Assembly: GCA_009712635.1 (NCBI GenBank)
Contig: WASS01000002.1
Coordinates: forward strand, 186,001 to 250,000
Direction: 5' to 3'
DNA: 64,000 nucleotides
From: Hungatella sp.
GTDB lineage: Bacteria; Bacillota; Clostridia; Lachnospirales; Lachnospiraceae
The notes under the pieces were generated by a model. It had not been told where the DNA came from. It made no database searches and was given only the letters and a program-made list of their open reading frames with translations. The position numbers and the translations under genes are program-made. Below are positions 35,774-44,185 of the stretch, one piece after another. Position 1 is the stretch's first letter. The number at the start of each line of letters is the position of its first letter.

Positions 35774-36097
35774 ATGAATAAGATGGGAAAGTCAAGAAGA
35801 AAAAGAAAAGATAGATGGGGCAACCGCATGACCTTGATTGGAATTACCTTTGTGGTATTCAGTCTGGCAGTGATTGTCACGATTGAAGGTGCTTCGCTCA
35901 AAGAAAAAGAACTGGAATATGAGTATCGCCTGCAGAATCTTCAGGCGCAGGTGGACAAGGAGCAGGGTCGTGCCAAAGAACTGGAAGAATACCGGGTATA
36001 TGTCCAGACCAAGCAGTATGTGGAGGAAGTGGCAAAGCAGAAGCTGGGGCTTGTGAAACCCGATGAAATACTATTGAAACCATCGCAGAAGAAGTAG
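35774..36097 (+). CDS. divIC: Septum formation initiator DivIC/FtsB
   Basis: 107 residues from an ATG with only a weak upstream GGTGAT; an in-frame ATG at 35729 would overlap yabQ. A basic cytoplasmic head (KSRRKRKDRWG), one membrane helix (LIGITFVVFSLAVIVTI) and a coiled coil (LKEKELEYEYRLQNLQAQVD) ending in LGLVKPDEILLKP are the standard layout. It joins FtsL and DivIB in the divisome. Two tandem hairpin repeats follow the stop. Confidence 0.92.
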   Translation: MNKMGKSRRKRKDRWGNRMTLIGITFVVFSLAVIVTIEGASLKEKELEYEYRLQNLQAQVDKEQGRAKELEEYRVYVQTKQYVEEVAKQKLGLVKPDEILLKPSQKK

Positions 36098-36102
36098 AAT
36101 CT

Positions 36103-36150
36103 CTGCGGGTATCCCTCTATGTCCAAAAAACTTGGACATAATTAGAGGAA
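36103..36150 (+). repeat. 48-bp hairpin repeat, copy 1
   Basis: First of two direct copies (period 53 bp). It contains ATGTCCAA and TTGGACAT arms around AAAAC, with outer CCTCT and AGAGG arms. No T run, so not a normal terminator. Lies between divIC and the spoIIE promoter. Confidence 0.85.
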
Positions 36151-36155
36151 GCACC

Positions 36156-36203
36156 CTGCGGATATCCCTTGATGTCCAAAAAACTTGGACATAATTAGAG
36201 GAA
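36156..36203 (+). repeat. 48-bp hairpin repeat, copy 2
   Basis: Second copy, differing from copy 1 at three positions (all in the first 17 bases); the inner palindrome is identical. The outer pairing is weaker because CCTCT is changed to CCTTG. Confidence 0.85.
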
Positions 36204-36237
36204 ACTGTCGTACAATTTTAAAAATGAATCAGCTGTT

Positions 36238-36270
36238 TTGACAAAATTTTCCCTCCTGCCTGTATATAAT
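36238..36270 (+). promoter_or_regulatory. spoIIE promoter with 21-bp spacer
   Basis: TTGACA (36238-36243) and TATAAT (36265-36270) are both consensus but 21 bp apart. Bacillus spoIIE has the same unusual 21-bp spacing and needs Spo0A-P with sigma-A. Spo0A-box-like words occur nearby: TGTCGTA (36206-36212), and TTTTGTCAAAA read on the minus strand across the -35. A sigma-A alternative TGTATA at 36261 gives a 17-bp spacer, so the assignment is not unique. Confidence 0.6.
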
Positions 36271-36306
36271 GGTTTAAAGCATGATACAGGCAGGAGGGAT
36301 TTTTGT
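36241..36306 (+). promoter_or_regulatory. Long inverted repeat enclosing the spoIIE -10 and hiding its ribosome site
   Basis: TCCCTCCTGCCTGTAT (36250-36265) is the exact complement of ATACAGGCAGGAGGGA (36284-36299), with an 18-base loop. An outer 6-bp extension pairs ACAAAA (36241-36246) with TTTTGT (36301-36306) across a small internal loop. The 3' arm holds AGGAGGG, the ribosome site, and the outer stem includes the GTG start. A T run follows. The -10 lies at the end of the 5' arm and in the loop, so RNA from this promoter would lack the 5' arm. Confidence 0.75.
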
Positions 36307-37720
36307 GTTCAGACGTAAGGCGGCACATCACGATATGGCTGATGTGAATGTATATACGGCAAAGAGATTAAACGACATGGCAAATTCGCTTGGGGAACTT
36401 GCCAGAGCGTGCACAGATGAGCTGTCCGCAGAACAGGGACTTACAAAGGAAGATGGGATAGCAGCACTGGAGACTGCTGCTGCAATGGTATGCGCAGGCT
36501 GCAACAAATGTATCGTATATCCCGGTAAGGAACAGGACAACCAGTATTATCTGCAGTATTTAATTCGTGCGTTTGAACAAAAGGGAAGCGTAGATTACGG
36601 GGACATGCCCCGTTTTTTTCTGGAAAGCTGTAAAAGAAGGGAAGAATATCTGGCTCACTTAAACAGGGGGCTTGGACGGGCGACCATGAATCTTGCATGG
36701 AAGAACCGGTTTTTGGAAAGCAGGGATGCAATCATTGTTCAGTTTAAAGAACTGGCAGTGATTTTAGAAGAATTTTCCCATCAGGTGGAGCATGCCACTG
36801 ACATTACACCGGAATGGGAAGAGGAGATCAAGCGGGCTTTCCGCAAAAATCATATTGTGATAGAAAAAATGCTTCTCCTGGAATATGAGAACCAGCAGAG
36901 AGAAGCATATCTCACTATGAGAACTTTAAATGGGCGCTGCGTCACGGTCAAGGAGGCAGCAGAGATATTAGAGGATGCCATGGAAGAAGGGGAGTGGACG
37001 GTGGCACCTGACGGAAGAACTCTGGTTACCAGGTCAGCAGACACCATCCGTTTTGTTGAAAAGGGGGATTATCAGATTATCTATGGTGCTGCAAAGGCCA
37101 TTAAAACAGGAGAAGAGATTTCCGGAGATAATTATACATTTGGACAGGTTCAGCCCGGACAGGCCATTATGAGTCTGTCTGACGGCATGGGAAGCGGTAA
37201 AATAGCAGAAGAAGAGAGCAGACAGGTGATCGAGCTGACCCAGAGACTGCTGGAAGCTGGATTCTCTACCAGGGCGGCGCTCAAAATGGTAAATACCGTA
37301 CTTCTTCTTACCGGACTGACCCAGCATCCGGCGACCCTTGACTTATGCTGCATCGATTTAAAGACCGGAATCATGGAGGCCATGAAGCTGGGAGCAGCCG
37401 CCACCTATATCCGCAGTGAGAGAGGTGTGGAACGCTTAGAAGCTGGTGAAGTACCCATGGGCATACTAAGTCCGGTGGAACCGGTGCTTTTATCCAAAAA
37501 GCTATGGGATGATAACCGGATCATTATGGTAAGCGACGGCGTTTTAGATGCACTTCCAGCAGATGACAAGGAGCTGATGCTTCAGGAATTCATTGCAGGA
37601 ATGCCAATAAAGAATCCCCAGGATATGGCGGACCGGATTCTTTTATTTGCAAGATCATTTACAGAAAGTGCCGCCGATGATATGACGGTGCTGACTGCCG
37701 GGATATGGAAAAGAAAATAA
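36305..37720 (+). CDS. spoIIE: SpoIIE phosphatase without the membrane domain
   Basis: 471 residues from GTG six bases after AGGAGGG; an upstream ATG at 36281 lies almost at the predicted transcription start. The protein matches only the cytoplasmic part of Bacillus SpoIIE (827 residues): a regulatory helical region (1-~265) with the conserved CAGCNKC cysteine motif and the PP2C phosphatase (about 270-471) with MSLSDGMGSGKIAEEESRQV, MKLGAAATYIRSERG, MVSDGVLDAL and ADDMTVL. No hydrophobic helix is present. SpoIIE dephosphorylates SpoIIAA to release sigma-F in the forespore. Losing the ten-helix anchor means septal targeting must work differently. Confidence 0.9.
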   Translation: MFRRKAAHHDMADVNVYTAKRLNDMANSLGELARACTDELSAEQGLTKEDGIAALETAAAMVCAGCNKCIVYPGKEQDNQYYLQYLIRAFEQKGSVDYGDMPRFFLESCKRREEYLAHLNRGLGRATMNLAWKNRFLESRDAIIVQFKELAVILEEFSHQVEHATDITPEWEEEIKRAFRKNHIVIEKMLLLEYENQQREAYLTMRTLNGRCVTVKEAAEILEDAMEEGEWTVAPDGRTLVTRSADTIRFVEKGDYQIIYGAAKAIKTGEEISGDNYTFGQVQPGQAIMSLSDGMGSGKIAEEESRQVIELTQRLLEAGFSTRAALKMVNTVLLLTGLTQHPATLDLCCIDLKTGIMEAMKLGAAATYIRSERGVERLEAGEVPMGILSPVEPVLLSKKLWDDNRIIMVSDGVLDALPADDKELMLQEFIAGMPIKNPQDMADRILLFARSFTESAADDMTVLTAGIWKRK

Positions 37721-37794
37721 TAATTGCAACAGACATGTTTTACGGGTATATTTATGATAGAGAGGGGAGAAAATCAACTAAGGAAGGTGGCTGA

Positions 37795-39171
37795 ATGTAC
37801 AAAACGATTTTGGATTATGTCAGACGGAACCAGCTGTTTGACCGGGGAGACCGCGTGATTGTAGCGTTATCCGGTGGAGCCGATTCTGTCTGTCTTCTTG
37901 TAGTTTTAAACGAAATGAAGCAGGAGTTTGATCTGGCTTTAAAGGCAGTGCATGTTCATCATGGATTAAGAGGAGAAGAAGCGGACAGAGACAGTAACTA
38001 TGCCGGGGAACTCTCAGAAAAACTGGGAGTGCCCTTTTCCTGCGCCCATGTAGACGCGGCAGGCTATGCAAAAGAGCATGGAATGTCTGTGGAGGAAGCA
38101 GGAAGGCATTTAAGATATAAGATTTTTGAAGAAGAAAGACTGTTATTTAATGGGACGAAGATTGCGGTGGCTCATCACGGTGATGATCAGGCTGAGACCA
38201 TACTGTACAATTTATTCCGGGGCACCGGATTAAAGGGGCTGGGTGGAATGCGGCCATTAAGAGACCGGATTGTGCGGCCTCTGCTCTGCGTGGGAAGAGA
38301 AGAAATTCTTGCATATCTCAGCGAAAATGGGATATCTTATTGTGAGGATTCCACCAACAACGAAACCGAATATGCCAGAAACCGGATCAGGAAAGTGATC
38401 CTTCCCCAGATTAAGGAACAGCTGAATGCAAGGGCGGGAGAGAATATTATCCATGCAGGGTCAATGGCGGCGAAAGCAGATGCCTATCTGGAAAAACAGG
38501 CAGACAGCCTGCTGACGAATCATGGAGATTTAAAGAAAGACAAAGACGGAATCGTTTATCAGTGGGGAATCGGAACGGAAATACTTTTAAACGAGGATGA
38601 CATCATAAGGGGTTATGTAATCCGCCAGATGATTAAGGGTGTCAATCAGTCCATGAAAGACATTACCATGGTTCATGTGGAAAGCGCGGCAGCGCTTCTT
38701 TTTGGTCCTGCAGGCAGGCAGATTGACCTTCCCGGAGGACTGATTGCAGTCGGAACCGGGAAACAAATGTGGATAAAAAAGAAAAATGTCGAAGATCCGG
38801 TGGATAACCACCTGGAAGTTTCTCTCCCAAATGTTGATTTTTCTGTATTTTCCTACAAAAAAGGCATGGAAATTCCCAAAAACGGGTATACGAAATGGTT
38901 TGATTATGATAAAATCAAATGTGCACTTTCTGTGAGGTATCGGGAAACCGGAGATTACATGACGCTGGCCGGGGGCGGAAGAAAGACTTTAAAGTCTTAT
39001 CTGATCGATTCCAAGGTTCCCAAAGAAGAACGTGGAAAAATTCCGCTCGTAACGGAAGGTTCCCATGTCCTATGGGTAATCGGATACCGGATCAGTGAAT
39101 ACTATAAGATAACAGATGATACCCATACAGTAATACAAATGCAGCTAGACGGAGGAAAAGTTAATGGATGA
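37795..39171 (+). CDS. tilS: tRNA(Ile)-lysidine synthase
   Basis: 458 residues. PP-loop VALSGGADSVCLLVVL (about 24-39) binds ATP; HHGLRGEEADRDS and VAHHGDDQAETILYNLFRGTG complete the N-terminal domain, followed by the TilS C-terminal domains with VRYRETGDYM. It converts C34 of tRNA-Ile(CAU) to lysidine. Starts behind AAGGAAGGTGG. Its end overlaps the hpt start by eight bases, so the two are translationally coupled, as in Bacillus. Confidence 0.96.
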   Translation: MYKTILDYVRRNQLFDRGDRVIVALSGGADSVCLLVVLNEMKQEFDLALKAVHVHHGLRGEEADRDSNYAGELSEKLGVPFSCAHVDAAGYAKEHGMSVEEAGRHLRYKIFEEERLLFNGTKIAVAHHGDDQAETILYNLFRGTGLKGLGGMRPLRDRIVRPLLCVGREEILAYLSENGISYCEDSTNNETEYARNRIRKVILPQIKEQLNARAGENIIHAGSMAAKADAYLEKQADSLLTNHGDLKKDKDGIVYQWGIGTEILLNEDDIIRGYVIRQMIKGVNQSMKDITMVHVESAAALLFGPAGRQIDLPGGLIAVGTGKQMWIKKKNVEDPVDNHLEVSLPNVDFSVFSYKKGMEIPKNGYTKWFDYDKIKCALSVRYRETGDYMTLAGGGRKTLKSYLIDSKVPKEERGKIPLVTEGSHVLWVIGYRISEYYKITDDTHTVIQMQLDGGKVNG

Positions 39172-39691
39172 CAAGATACGTGTAATGTTATCAGAGGAAG
39201 AGATAGCAACAAGAATTAAGGAAGTAGCGGAAGAGATCAGCAGGGACTATGAGGGAAAACCTCTTCACCTGATTTGCATTTTAAAGGGAGGCGTTTTCTT
39301 TACCTGCGAACTGGCAAAACGGATTAGTCTGCCGTTAACCATGGACTTCATGTCTGTTTCCAGCTATGGATCCGGAACCGTATCAAGCGGAATCGTTAAA
39401 ATCATCAAAGATTTGGATGACCCAATTGAAGGCAAAGACGTATTGATTGTGGAGGATATCATTGATTCCGGCAATACTCTTTCTTACTTAATTGAAGTGC
39501 TGAAACAGAGAAATCCAAACAGCGTTGAGTTATGCACCCTGCTTGATAAACCGGAACGACGGGTGAAGAAACAGGTTGAAGTAAAGTATACCTGCTTTAC
39601 CGTACCGGATGAGTTTATCATCGGTTATGGTCTTGACTACGATCAGATATACAGGAATTTGCCATATATAGGAGTGATAGAACAGCAATAA
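39164..39691 (+). CDS. hpt: Hypoxanthine phosphoribosyltransferase
   Basis: 175 residues. PRPP loop VLIVEDIIDSGNTLSYL (about 93-109), LHLICILKGGVFF and the YGLDYDQIYRNLPYIGVI C-terminus are diagnostic. It salvages hypoxanthine and guanine to IMP and GMP. Overlaps tilS by eight bases and is followed after nine bases by ftsH. Confidence 0.96.
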   Translation: MDDKIRVMLSEEEIATRIKEVAEEISRDYEGKPLHLICILKGGVFFTCELAKRISLPLTMDFMSVSSYGSGTVSSGIVKIIKDLDDPIEGKDVLIVEDIIDSGNTLSYLIEVLKQRNPNSVELCTLLDKPERRVKKQVEVKYTCFTVPDEFIIGYGLDYDQIYRNLPYIGVIEQQ

Positions 39692-39700
39692 GGAGGCAGC

Positions 39701-41521
39701 ATGTTGAAACAACAGCAACCATTTAAAGGCTTGGGATTCCTGCTCCTTCTGGCTATAATGCTATTATTTGCCAGCAGACTGCCCCAAAAGAGCGGAATCA
39801 TTACAAACCAGGAACTCATGCAGGCGATTGACAATGGGACCATAACCTCAGCGACAGTCAGACAGAACGATCCGCCGCCAACCGGCAGAATCGAGATGGT
39901 CATGACTGACAATTCATTAAAGCAGGCCAATGTATCCAATGTGATTGAGATCCAGGATCTTCTGGACCGGAATGGAATTACCTACACAGTGGATGCAGTC
40001 CAGAAAGAGAATCTTTTTCTTGTCATAACCTTACCCATTATTTTAACGGCAGTAGCCCTGGTTTTTCTGTTTATGTTAATGAATGCCAGAGCCGGAGCCG
40101 GCAGCGCCAATGCCAAGATGATGAATTTTGGAAGAAGCCGTGCTCATCTTGCAAAGGATGCCAATAAAATAAACTTCAGCAAGGTAGCTGGACTTGAAGA
40201 GGAGAAAGAGGAGCTGGAGGAAGTTGTGGACTTCTTAAAGAATCCTCAAAAATATACCGGCGTGGGAGCCCGAATTCCCAAAGGAATTCTTTTGGTAGGA
40301 CCTCCCGGAACAGGAAAAACCCTTCTTGCTAAAGCAGTAGCTGGAGAAGCAGGCGTACCGTTCTTCTCGATTTCCGGTTCGGATTTCGTTGAGATGTTTG
40401 TGGGCGTTGGTGCATCCCGTGTCAGAGATTTGTTTGAAGAGGGAAAGAAGCACGCACCGTGTATCATCTTTATCGATGAGATCGATGCAGTTGCACGCCG
40501 AAGAGGTACCGGAATGGGCGGCGGCCATGATGAAAGAGAGCAGACATTAAACCAGCTTCTCGTTGAGATGGACGGTTTTGGAATCAATGAAGGAATCATC
40601 GTAATGGCAGCAACCAACCGTGTGGATATTTTAGACCCGGCTATTTTAAGACCCGGACGTTTTGACCGTAAAGTCAGCGTAGGGAGACCGGATGTGAAGG
40701 GAAGAGAAGAGATCTTAATGGTCCATTCCAAGGAGAAACCTCTTGCGGAAGATGTGGATTTAAGAAGAATCGCTCAGACCACAGCCGGATTCACAGGGGC
40801 TGATTTAGAGAACCTGATGAATGAAGCCGCTATTTATGCAGCAAGGCATGGGAAAAAGTATATTAATCAGTCTGATATCGATAAAGCCTTTGTAAAGGTG
40901 GGAATCGGTGCTGAAAAGAAAAGCAAGGTTATTACGGAGAAAGAAAAGAAGATTACGGCCTACCACGAGGCAGGGCATGCAATCCTCTTCCATCTGCTTC
41001 CGGATGAGGGACCGGTTCATACCATATCCATCATACCTACGGGAGTGAGTGCTGCCGGTTATACCATGCCTCTTCCGGAAAGTGATCATATGTTCAACAC
41101 GAAAGGCAAGATGCTGCAGGATATTATGGTGGATCTGGGCGGAAGGATCGCAGAGGAGATTATCTTCGGCGACATTACCACAGGTGCATCCCAGGATATC
41201 AAGCAGGCAACAGCGCTTGCCAGGGCTATGGTAACCCAGTATGGAATGTCTGATCAGGTTGGAATGATCAATTATGATAATGATGGTGATGAGGTATTCA
41301 TCGGAAGGGATCTGGCTCATACCAAGAATTATGGAGGCCAGGTTGCCAATACCATTGATAATGAAGTGAAGCGAATCATTGATGAATGCTATGAGAAGGC
41401 AAAGGAAATTATCTTAAAACATGAAGATGTCCTTCATGCCTGCTGTAAGCTGCTGATGGAAAAGGAAAAGATAGGCCAGAAAGAATTTGAAAGCCTGTTT
41501 CCTGTTGAAGCAGAAGTCTGA
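39701..41521 (+). CDS. ftsH: ATP-dependent zinc metalloprotease FtsH
   Basis: 606 residues. Two membrane helices (about 8-25 and 103-126) surround a short external domain. The AAA+ module has Walker A GPPGTGKT near 205, Walker [13 protein letters not shown] and the SRH region [18 protein letters not shown]. The M41 protease has HEAGH near 425 and the later zinc ligand aspartate. FtsH hexamers degrade membrane and short-lived regulatory proteins and are needed for sporulation in Bacillus. Starts behind AAGGAGG. A terminator follows. Confidence 0.97.
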   Translation: MLKQQQPFKGLGFLLLLAIMLLFASRLPQKSGIITNQELMQAIDNGTITSATVRQNDPPPTGRIEMVMTDNSLKQANVSNVIEIQDLLDRNGITYTVDAVQKENLFLVITLPIILTAVALVFLFMLMNARAGAGSANAKMMNFGRSRAHLAKDANKINFSKVAGLEEEKEELEEVVDFLKNPQKYTGVGARIPKGILLVGPPGTGKTLLAKAVAGEAGVPFFSISGSDFVEMFVGVGASRVRDLFEEGKKHAPCIIFIDEIDAVARRRGTGMGGGHDEREQTLNQLLVEMDGFGINEGIIVMAATNRVDILDPAILRPGRFDRKVSVGRPDVKGREEILMVHSKEKPLAEDVDLRRIAQTTAGFTGADLENLMNEAAIYAARHGKKYINQSDIDKAFVKVGIGAEKKSKVITEKEKKITAYHEAGHAILFHLLPDEGPVHTISIIPTGVSAAGYTMPLPESDHMFNTKGKMLQDIMVDLGGRIAEEIIFGDITTGASQDIKQATALARAMVTQYGMSDQVGMINYDNDGDEVFIGRDLAHTKNYGGQVANTIDNEVKRIIDECYEKAKEIILKHEDVLHACCKLLMEKEKIGQKEFESLFPVEAEV

Positions 41522-41543
41522 TGACGAAGCTTTGATTTGAGAT

Positions 41544-41602
41544 AAAAGCGCAGAGATCCGGTAAAATATCTAAGTTTTTGCCTGTGAATCTGCGCTTTTT
41601 TG
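41544..41602 (+). terminator. Terminator of the tilS-hpt-ftsH unit
   Basis: AAAAGCGCAGA (41544-41554) pairs with TCTGCGCTTTT (41589-41599), T run after. Confidence 0.85.
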
Positions 41603-41688
41603 TTGCCTGTGGAGATTGGGTGAAAAAATGCATAAAAAAATATTGATAAAAAATTGATGTTTGTGCACACTTATTTTCTCAGGCGTGG

Positions 41689-41800
41689 TATATTAATAAA
41701 CGTAAACCCCCCCAATACATTATATAGTTTTTGCTACACCCCATAAGAAACGAAATACCTTCTCCGAAAAACGGTCAGCTACCCCGCTGACCGTTTTTTA
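41689..41800 (+). ncRNA. Candidate small RNA of about 100 bases
   Basis: An extended -10 (TGG then TATATT, 41686-41694) has no clear -35. No open frame follows, and a strong terminator ends at 41800. The transcript would begin near 41701 with a C-rich stretch (41706-41713) and contain the GCTACACCCC segment. The preceding terminator at 41544-41602 separates it from ftsH. I do not recognise an Rfam class. Confidence 0.35.
41769..41800 (+). terminator. Strong orphan terminator
   Basis: AACGGTCAGC (41770-41779) pairs with GCTGACCGTT (41786-41795), loop of six, then six T. It does not follow any coding region, since ftsH already has its own terminator. Confidence 0.85.
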
Positions 41801-41888
41801 TTGCAATTTAGAAAAAGGCGGGGTTGTATAATTGAATCCAATCAGATAAAATGGTAATAGAGTAGATGGGAAAGGATATGAAGAATCT

Positions 41889-43949
41889 ATGTGCTTCCAG
41901 GCAGAGGCGTTAAATTTAGATGCATTATTCACCGATGAAACTGAAAGCTTCCGGTTTCCTTCGGAACCTGAGGAAGGAGATGAAGTAGTTCTTCTTTTCC
42001 GGACGGCAGCAAATAATGCAGATTCTGTAAATTATATTGAGGCCGGAAGTCCGTCCGGTTTTGCCATGATTAAAACAGACTCAGACGATATGTTTGATTA
42101 TTATGAATACAGGCTGAAGGCGGGGGACTGTCCCATCCAATACTGTTTTTCAGTAACAAAGGGAGATGAGGTGTGCTATTACAGCCGTCTTGGTCCTGTG
42201 TGGCAGTATCCGGATACGGGCTGGTTTACCATCGTACCGGGATTTTCCACACCTGACTGGGCGAAGGGCGCTGTGATGTACCAGATTTTTGTGGATCGTT
42301 TTTACAACGGGGATCACTCCAATGATGTGGTAAAAGATGAATATGTCTACATAGGACAAAGAGTCATGGCAGTGGAAGACTGGGATAAATACCCGGATCA
42401 GTTTGATGTGGGCTGCTTTTATGGCGGAGATTTACAGGGGGTCTGGGATAAGCTTGACTACCTTGAAAATCTGGGGGTTGAAGTGATTTATTTAAATCCC
42501 ATATTTGTTTCACCTTCCAATCACAAGTATGATTGTCAGGATTATGACTATATAGATCCCCATTACGGTGTGATAGTAACGGATGGAGGAGAGGTGCTGA
42601 CACCGGAGGCTTCTGATAACCGCAGTGCTACCAGATATATGATCCGCACTACGGATCGGGAAAATTTAGAGGCCAGCAATGAGTTTTTTGCCAGATTTGT
42701 GGGAGAAGTCCATAAGCGGGGCATGAAAGTGATTCTGGACGGCGTATTCAATCACTGTGGTTCTTTTCATAAATGGTTAGACGGAGAACGGATCTATGAA
42801 CTGTCAGGGAACTATGAGCCGGGAGCATTTGAATCGGAAAACAGTCTTTACCAGTCATTTTTTAAGTTTTTTGATTCAAAATGGCCATATAATGATTCTT
42901 ACGATGGCTGGTGGGGGCATTCCACTCTGCCAAAGCTAAATTATGAGGGTTCTGATACCCTCTGCCGGTATATACTGGATATTGCCGCCAAATGGGTTTC
43001 TGAACCTTTTAATGCCGATGGGTGGCGCCTTGATGTGGCAGCAGACTTAGGCCACAGCAGCCAGTTTAATCATAAGTTCTGGAAGGATTTTAGAAAAGCG
43101 GTTAAGGCGGCGAATCCCAATGCCATTGTCCTGGCGGAGCATTACGGAGATCCATCTGGCTGGCTACAGGGAGATGAATGGGATACTGTAATGAATTATG
43201 ATGCATTTATGGAGCCTGTCTCCTGGTTCTTAACCGGCATGGAAAAACATAGCGATGAGAAAAATTTAAAGCTTCTGGGAGATGGTGAAACATTCTTTCA
43301 TTCCATGAATTATCATATGAGCCGCATGATGTCAGGATCACTGTTAACCGCCATGAATCAGCTCTCCAACCATGATCATTCCCGGTTTCTTACAAGAACC
43401 AATGGAAAGACAGGCCGTACCTCAACGGAAGGACCCCAGGCTGCTTCCGAAGGGATCAGCTATGGCATATTCCGTGAAGGTGTGATGATTCAGATGACCT
43501 GGCCGGGAGCACCTGCCATTTACTACGGGGATGAGGCTGGTGTCTGCGGATGGACAGATCCGGATAATCGGAGAACTTATCCGTGGGGAAATGAAAATCT
43601 GGAGCTGATTGAATTTCACAGGTATATGACTGAGCTGCATCGAAGTCTTCCGGCACTGCGCATTGGTTCATTAAAATCTCTTTTTGCAGGAGATCACCTG
43701 ATTGCGTACGGGCGTTTTTTTAATAATTGTATCTGTGCGGTTGCAGTGAGTAACCATATGAGTGAGCAGGAGGTTTCCATACCGGTCTGGCAGCTTGGCA
43801 TGAAGGATGGTGAGACAATGTCCCGGGTTATGCTGACATATGAGAGTGGTTATAATGTAGGTAAGATCTCATTTGCAGTTGAACATGGCTGCGTGAGTGT
43901 TCTAATGCCTCCTCTCAGTTCAGTTTTACTGGTGGGAGACAGGGACTAA
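41889..43949 (+). CDS. GH13 alpha-glycosidase (neopullulanase/cyclomaltodextrinase-like)
   Basis: 686 residues. An N-terminal beta-domain of the CBM34 type (about 1-120) precedes the catalytic barrel, starting MYQIFVDRFYNGDHSND. The four GH13 regions are present: VILDGVFNHCG, DGWRLDVAAD (nucleophile Asp), IVLAEHYGD (acid/base Glu) and LSNHDHSRFL. No signal peptide, so intracellular: it would cut maltodextrins, pullulan fragments or cyclodextrins taken up by the cell. The ribosome site GGAAAGGAT is about ten bases before the ATG. An overlapping ATG at 41878 is out of frame. Single gene. Confidence 0.9.
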   Translation: MCFQAEALNLDALFTDETESFRFPSEPEEGDEVVLLFRTAANNADSVNYIEAGSPSGFAMIKTDSDDMFDYYEYRLKAGDCPIQYCFSVTKGDEVCYYSRLGPVWQYPDTGWFTIVPGFSTPDWAKGAVMYQIFVDRFYNGDHSNDVVKDEYVYIGQRVMAVEDWDKYPDQFDVGCFYGGDLQGVWDKLDYLENLGVEVIYLNPIFVSPSNHKYDCQDYDYIDPHYGVIVTDGGEVLTPEASDNRSATRYMIRTTDRENLEASNEFFARFVGEVHKRGMKVILDGVFNHCGSFHKWLDGERIYELSGNYEPGAFESENSLYQSFFKFFDSKWPYNDSYDGWWGHSTLPKLNYEGSDTLCRYILDIAAKWVSEPFNADGWRLDVAADLGHSSQFNHKFWKDFRKAVKAANPNAIVLAEHYGDPSGWLQGDEWDTVMNYDAFMEPVSWFLTGMEKHSDEKNLKLLGDGETFFHSMNYHMSRMMSGSLLTAMNQLSNHDHSRFLTRTNGKTGRTSTEGPQAASEGISYGIFREGVMIQMTWPGAPAIYYGDEAGVCGWTDPDNRRTYPWGNENLELIEFHRYMTELHRSLPALRIGSLKSLFAGDHLIAYGRFFNNCICAVAVSNHMSEQEVSIPVWQLGMKDGETMSRVMLTYESGYNVGKISFAVEHGCVSVLMPPLSSVLLVGDRD

Positions 43950-43985
43950 GTTGTACATTTTTATCAGATTTTTTTAAAAAATACC

Positions 43986-44014
43986 TTGATTTTTTAACTT
44001 GTCTATGTTAAAAT
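43986..44014 (+). promoter_or_regulatory. Promoter of tRNA-Tyr
   Basis: TTGATT (43986-43991), 17 bp, TAAAAT (44009-44014), 25 bp before the mature 5' end. Confidence 0.7.
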
Positions 44015-44038
44015 AACACTCGCTTGATGATAAAGCAT

Positions 44039-44120
44039 GGGCGGATTCCCGAGTGGCCAAAGGGGGCAGACTGTAAATCTGTTATCGACGATTTCGAAGG
44101 TTCGAATCCTTCTCCGCCCA
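44039..44120 (+). tRNA. tRNA-Tyr (anticodon GTA)
   Basis: 82-base class II tRNA with a long variable arm. Acceptor GGGCGGA pairs with TCCGCCC; anticodon stem GCAGA/TCTGT around loop CTGTAAA; T arm GGTTCGAATCC. The discriminator is A and CCA is not encoded. Confidence 0.96.
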
Positions 44121-44134
44121 TTAAAAAAAGATAT

Positions 44135-44175
44135 AAAAAAGACGGTGTGTTCCAGTGGATACACCGTCTTTTTTA
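44135..44175. terminator. Bidirectional terminator after tRNA-Tyr
   Basis: GACGGTGT (44141-44148) pairs with ACACCGTC (44161-44168), with A and T runs extending the stem. Confidence 0.88.
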
Positions 44176-44185
44176 TATTCTTAGA

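Noticed and set aside
36103-36203. Tandem repeats as a CRISPR array
   Set aside because: Only two copies, separated by 5 bases, so no spacer; each copy is a hairpin.
40805-41320. 171-codon minus-strand frame inside ftsH
   Set aside because: Opposite the protease domain; shadow frame without a start signal.
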